DNA from: Chloroflexota bacterium
Lineage (GTDB): Bacteria > Chloroflexota > Dehalococcoidia > DSTF01 > RBG-16-68-14
Length of the DNA: 16,067 nt
Direction of reading: 5' to 3'
Assembly: GCA_022561355.1 (NCBI GenBank)
Contig: JADFRJ010000027.1
Coordinates: 1 to 16,067, forward strand
Shown here: piece by piece, positions 13,021 to 16,067 of the stretch
Numbering within the stretch: the stretch's first letter is position 1
Layout of the letters: the number at the start of each line of letters is the position of its first letter
Translations under genes and position numbers: made by a program
The notes under the pieces: generated by a model
The model's database searches: none
Told to the model about the DNA's origin: nothing
Seen by the model: only the letters and a program-made list of their open reading frames with translations

Positions 13021-13587
13021 ATGCTGGAAGGAAAGCTAACGATACTGAGGCCGCTAGAGGAGACGGACCTGGAGCGCGTCTATAAGTGGATCAATGATCG
13101 CGAGGTCACGCGCAACCTTGCCGCGCGCTATCCGCTATCGCGCAAAGACGAGGCGAACTGGCTGGAGAACGGGCCGCCCAACAGCTACGAAACGGGCGTG
13201 CGAATGGCGATCGAGACGAAGGACGGCGTTCACATCGGCAATCTGGAGCTGACCGCGGTGAAGCCGGAGGACCGTAAGGCGCAGCTGGGCGTGATGATCG
13301 GAGAGAAAGACTACTGGGGCGCGGGCTACGGCTCGGATGCGATCCTCACGCTGCTCCGGTTCGGGTTCCACGAGATGAACCTGAACCGGATCTGGCTGCA
13401 TGTGTTCGAGGACAACAGCAGGGCGTACGCTTGCTACCTAAAGTGCGGCTTCCAGGAAGAGGGGAGGTTGCGCCAGCACTACTACGCGGAAGGCCGCTAC
13501 TGGGACAGCGTTGTGATGGCGATCCTGCGGCACGAGTATGAGGCGCTACACGTCGCGGCGGAGGAAGCCGAGGCTGCCGGTGTCTAA
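13021..13587 (+). CDS. GNAT family N-acetyltransferase (RimJ/RimL-like), copy 2
   Basis: A 188-residue paralogue of the preceding gene with the same layout: MLEGKLTILRPLEETDLERVYKWINDREVT, GAGYGSDAILTLLRFGF (acetyl-CoA loop) and MNLNRIWLHVFEDNSRAYACYLKCGFQEEGRLRQ. Both proteins share nearly identical blocks (YPxSRKDE, MAIETKDG-like, PEDRKA, MIGEKD) and differ in the middle and at the C-terminus. A tandem duplication followed by divergence is the simplest reading, with a possible shift in substrate. The gene starts 12 bases after copy 1, with a moderate ribosome site (AGGGAAG). Its stop overlaps the GTG of the following methyltransferase remnant. Confidence 0.85.
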   Translation: MLEGKLTILRPLEETDLERVYKWINDREVTRNLAARYPLSRKDEANWLENGPPNSYETGVRMAIETKDGVHIGNLELTAVKPEDRKAQLGVMIGEKDYWGAGYGSDAILTLLRFGFHEMNLNRIWLHVFEDNSRAYACYLKCGFQEEGRLRQHYYAEGRYWDSVVMAILRHEYEALHVAAEEAEAAGV

Positions 13588-13840
13588 TTCAGCGAACTTC
13601 TATGAGCCTGAGGTCTACGACGCGCGAGAGCAGGGCGTGCCGGGCGACATCGAGTTCTTCCTTGGCTTGGCCAAGGAAGCGGGCGCCGCAGGACATCCGG
13701 TGCTGGAGCTGGCGACGGGAACAGGCCGCGTCGCGATCCCGATCGCGCACGCCGGCGTTCGAGTCGTCGGTCTTGGGACGACTGCTTCGGGGGCCCGTTT
13801 GGGTCCGGAGATGGTGTTCGTAGCGCGGAAGGGTGCGTAA
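13580..13840 (+). pseudogene. Class I methyltransferase with internal deletion
   Basis: An 86-residue frame starting at a GTG that overlaps the stop of GNAT copy 2. The first 60 residues look like the start of a class I SAM methyltransferase: NFYEPEVYDAREQGVPGDIEFFLGLA, then motif I VLELATGTGRVAIPIA and AGVRVVGLGT, where a family member would read GLD. The next residues (TASGARLG) match nothing expected, and the frame ends PEMVFVARKGA, which resembles the extreme C-terminus of such methyltransferases. I read this as loss of the middle of the gene (roughly 150-180 codons) with both ends kept in frame. The acidic residue of motif II is gone, so activity is unlikely. A short novel protein is the alternative. 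Confidence 0.6.
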
Positions 13841-13858
13841 GCGAGCCTACCGCCTTTA

Positions 13859-14722
13859 CTATCGCCGGTCTAGCAGCCTGTCGGTCGAAGGGTTACGCTC
13901 GTTCGCGACGTTGTCAAGGCGGCTGCGGATACCCTCTTTGATCATAGGCTGCGCAGGCACGACGTACAGCTTGCTTTCGCGAACACCTTCGAAGACGGCG
14001 TCCGCGACCTCTGATGGGCGGTAGCCGGACTTGAGGAGGCCTCGAAACATCTCGATACGTTGCTGGATTTCCTCAGGGATGTGCTCGGGAGGCGCGTCTC
14101 CAGGCAGCTCCTCCGGCCGGTTCCGCTCCGACTCCGTGATGTTGGTGTCGACAAAGCCTGGGCAGAGCACCGACACGCCGATCTCCGACTCCAGGCCTGC
14201 CAGATCCTGATAGAGCCCCTCCGATAGCGAGACGACGGCGTGCTTCGTCACGCCGTAGATGCCGGAGCCCTGCAGGAGTCCGGCGGAGGACGCCGTGTTG
14301 ACGACGTGGCCTTCGGTAGCCTGCGCGACCATTCTGGGCAGGAAGGCATGGATGCCGTGGATGACGCCCCAGAGATTGACCCCCATCACCCAGCGCCAGT
14401 TGTTCAGCGGCTGTTCCCAGAGGGGCTTCATGCCTCCTCCACCGACGCCGGCGTTGTTGCAGAGGATGTGGACGGCGCCGTATTCGTCGTAGGCTCTGTC
14501 CGCCAGCGCCTGGACCTGTTCGAGCTGGGAGACGTCGGCCTTGACGGCGATGGCGTTGACACCGAGGTCGCTCAGTCTGTTGTGCGCTGCCTCCAACGCA
14601 GGCTCCTCGACGTCCGCCATGACGACGTTCATGCCCTCGGCGCCGAACCGCTCGGCCAGCGCGTAGCCGATGCCACTGGCGGCGCCGGTGATGACGGCAG
14701 TCCGGTCCTTGAACTCCTCCAC
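13859..14722 (-). CDS. SDR family NAD(P)-dependent oxidoreductase
   Basis: A 287-residue classical short-chain dehydrogenase. The cofactor motif is TGAASGIG (13-20), followed by an Asp at the end of the second strand (VVMADV), which usually favours NAD. Further motifs are NNAGVGGGG, the catalytic VVNTASSAGLLQGSGIYGVTKHAVVSLSEGL with Ser, Tyr and Lys, and PGFVDTNI. The C-terminal region, with VPEEIQQR-like and VVPAQPMIKEGI segments, resembles SDRs of unknown substrate. The start is a GTG at 14720-14722 with AGGAGG 7 bases upstream. That ribosome site overlaps the plsY stop codon, so translation is probably coupled. It is the last gene of the kinase-plsY-SDR set. Confidence 0.88.
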   Translation of the reverse strand: MEEFKDRTAVITGAASGIGYALAERFGAEGMNVVMADVEEPALEAAHNRLSDLGVNAIAVKADVSQLEQVQALADRAYDEYGAVHILCNNAGVGGGGMKPLWEQPLNNWRWVMGVNLWGVIHGIHAFLPRMVAQATEGHVVNTASSAGLLQGSGIYGVTKHAVVSLSEGLYQDLAGLESEIGVSVLCPGFVDTNITESERNRPEELPGDAPPEHIPEEIQQRIEMFRGLLKSGYRPSEVADAVFEGVRESKLYVVPAQPMIKEGIRSRLDNVANERNPSTDRLLDRR

Positions 14723-14732
14723 GATGGTCCTC

Positions 14733-15386
14733 CTAGCTTTGGGCGGCGCCGTGCGCTATCCAGATATCTCTATCGCTGGTATCGCGATCATACAGGAGAC
14801 GGTTGACCAATACTCGGCCGCGGTGCGCGTCCGGCGCGGGCGGCGCGTTCGCCATGAGACGCTTCGCGAAAATCAGGGCGGCGATGGCCGCCAACCCGGC
14901 GACGATCTCGGCGGGCTGGCGCGTGAGCCTGGCGACTATGGGTGTGGAGAGAACGCCAAGGCCCACGAACTGCGGTATGGCCCGCACTCGCACGCCGACG
15001 AGCGAGATGACGATGAAGGCGGCGAGCGCCTGACGTGAGATCGCGAGCATGACGCCGATGGCGTGTGCGACGCCGCGCCCGCCCGCAAAGCCTAGCAACG
15101 GCGACCAGTTGTGCCCGGCGACGGCGGCGACCCCTGCGGCAGCCTGCGCTCCGGGACCGAGTCCAGAGACGACGGCGACGGCCGGGCCGAGGAGGCCCTG
15201 GCCGATCTCGGCGAGGCCGACGGGCACGACCGCCGCTTTGGAGGCGCTCTGCCAGATGTTCGACGCGCCGACGTTGCCGCTGCCGTGTTCGCGAAGATCG
15301 ATGCCGCTCAGGAGGCGCCCCGTCAGGTAGGCGACGGGTACGATAGCTACCAGATAGCTTCCGATGATGGTGCGGATGGCGCGCAT
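14733..15386 (-). CDS. plsY: Glycerol-3-phosphate acyltransferase PlsY
   Basis: A 217-residue polytopic membrane enzyme that acylates glycerol-3-phosphate from acyl phosphate, the first step of phospholipid synthesis. The three signature regions are visible: REHGSGNVGASN (32-43), the VGLAEIGQGLLGP segment where a Lys/Asp-rich motif is usual, and AGHNWSPLLGFAGGRGVA. Alternating hydrophobic stretches give five or so helices. After the last one (about residue 175) is an unusual hydrophilic tail of about 40 residues (NAPPAPDAHRGR..., ending HGAAQS). The commonly seen KGGKGVAT appears as AGGRGVAH, which makes a divergent or specialised paralogue possible. It starts 24 bases after the kinase gene and overlaps the SDR ribosome site. 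Confidence 0.8.
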   Translation of the reverse strand: MRAIRTIIGSYLVAIVPVAYLTGRLLSGIDLREHGSGNVGASNIWQSASKAAVVPVGLAEIGQGLLGPAVAVVSGLGPGAQAAAGVAAVAGHNWSPLLGFAGGRGVAHAIGVMLAISRQALAAFIVISLVGVRVRAIPQFVGLGVLSTPIVARLTRQPAEIVAGLAAIAALIFAKRLMANAPPAPDAHRGRVLVNRLLYDRDTSDRDIWIAHGAAQS

Positions 15387-15410
15387 ACGCTCAGCCGTGC
15401 GCAGTGGCCA

Positions 15411-16067
15411 CTAGGCATCATCCGGAGCGGGGACTTGCGCGGTGTCCGCGATCAAGGAGACGATCTGGTCCTGCGTCAGCCGCCCTACGTTGAGCGTGAG
15501 GTGGTAGTGGGATGGGTCGTTGACCTGGATCCTGAAAAACTTCTCGTGGAAGCTGACGCGGCCTTTTTCCTGGCTGTGCATGATCTTCTCGGCTGCGTCG
15601 CTTGATATGCCATCACGCTGCGCGACGTTTGCGACGCGCAGCTCCTCAGGCGCGACGATGAGGACGTGCGTAGCGTTTGGGTGTTCGCGGAGGACGACTT
15701 GGCTGCCGCGCCCGATAAGGACGACGTTATCGTGCTCGGCCACGTCCTGAATGAGGTTGGCCATGGTCTGGACGTACTCGTCGTCGGAGACGTCGTCCAT
15801 ACCAGCGGCGGCCTCCGCGTAGGTCTGACTCAGGACCATGTCCAGGCCACCGGCGCCCCCAAGCATCGGGTCGGCCGCGCCGGCGGCGGCGGAGCGCTCT
15901 AGAAAGTTCGTCACCATGTGCGCAAGGCGCTCGCTCAGCGTCTCGGTGCGTTCGTCGTGAGAGACGATTGACTCCATCGGCACGCCCAACTCTCGCGCGG
16001 CTTCGATGAGGATCTCCTGGTCGACGTAGTCGATAGCAAGACGGCCGGCGACGAGCCTGCCGATCGC
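15411..16067 (-). CDS. Cytidylate kinase-like protein (5' end outside window)
   Basis: The frame is open from the window edge to the TAG at 15411-15413, at least 218 residues. The visible part begins AIGRLVAGRLAIDYVDQEILIEAARELGVP, the region just after the P-loop in the cytidylate-kinase-like family; the P-loop itself lies beyond the edge. It continues with VLIGRGSQVVLREHPNATHVLIVAP, an AQRDGISSDAAEKIMHSQEKGR lid-like stretch, and FFRIQVNDPSHYHLTLNVGRLT. These fit nucleotide-kinase-like proteins whose substrate is often not CMP. A TTG at 15987-15989 could be misread as a start, but similarity clearly continues upstream. It is probably the first known gene of the unit with plsY and the SDR. 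Confidence 0.8.
   Translation of the reverse strand, partial: AIGRLVAGRLAIDYVDQEILIEAARELGVPMESIVSHDERTETLSERLAHMVTNFLERSAAAGAADPMLGGAGGLDMVLSQTYAEAAAGMDDVSDDEYVQTMANLIQDVAEHDNVVLIGRGSQVVLREHPNATHVLIVAPEELRVANVAQRDGISSDAAEKIMHSQEKGRVSFHEKFFRIQVNDPSHYHLTLNVGRLTQDQIVSLIADTAQVPAPDDA

Noticed and set aside
13538..13579. Longer N-terminus for the methyltransferase remnant
   Set aside because: The extra residues (Arg-rich) are a shadow of the acetyltransferase's end; the family start matches the GTG at 13580.

Overview
The window looks like chromosomal DNA of a GC-rich bacterium. I favour Chloroflexota, of the Dehalococcoidia/SAR202 type. The housekeeping genes gatB, secG, fmt, ctc-type rplY and plsY are bacterial. 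The accessory set (DinB-like, DUF62 SAM hydroxide adenosyltransferase, a lone family-5 substrate-binding protein, RimJ/L-like acetyltransferases) fits that phylum, as do two archaellin genes. The lineage is inferred from gene content only. I saw no rRNA, tRNA, CRISPR array, insertion sequence or integrase.

Layout. 1-845 (+): the 3' end of a class I methyltransferase, overlapping by 4 bases a small degenerate receiver-domain protein. 926-2412 (-): two tandem archaellin genes, each followed by a hairpin; the downstream copy carries a one-base frameshift in a G5 run. 2413-2708: a divergent intergenic region with several inverted repeats. 2709-4187 (+): gatB alone. 4240-9872 (+): a probable operon of membrane-anchored yvcK, secG, a peptide/solute-binding protein, a SAM hydroxide adenosyltransferase, a DinB-like protein and fmt, ending in a strong hairpin shared with the convergent rplY. 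9943-12149 (-): rplY with an acidic tail, a rhomboid protease, and a PduO-type cobalamin adenosyltransferase. 12150-12462: divergent promoters and a transcribed leader with a possible small ORF and an attenuator-like hairpin. 12463-13840 (+): two tandem GNAT acetyltransferases and an internally deleted methyltransferase remnant. 13859-16067 (-): an SDR oxidoreductase, plsY and a cytidylate-kinase-like gene cut by the window end; transcription runs kinase, plsY, SDR.

How the genes work together. Most of the window is translation, secretion and envelope housekeeping: GatB and Fmt act on aminoacyl-tRNA, L25 on the ribosome, SecG in the translocon, PlsY in phospholipid synthesis and YvcK in carbon/cell-wall homeostasis. 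The unusual part is the archaellin pair. Their class III signal peptides and C-terminal motifs are those of archaeal flagellar filament proteins, so the organism probably has an archaellum-like filament whose motor genes lie elsewhere. A second theme is transcription start: gatB, yvcK and the cobalamin adenosyltransferase each have a good -10 box only 6-11 bases before the start codon, which points to leaderless or nearly leaderless mRNAs.
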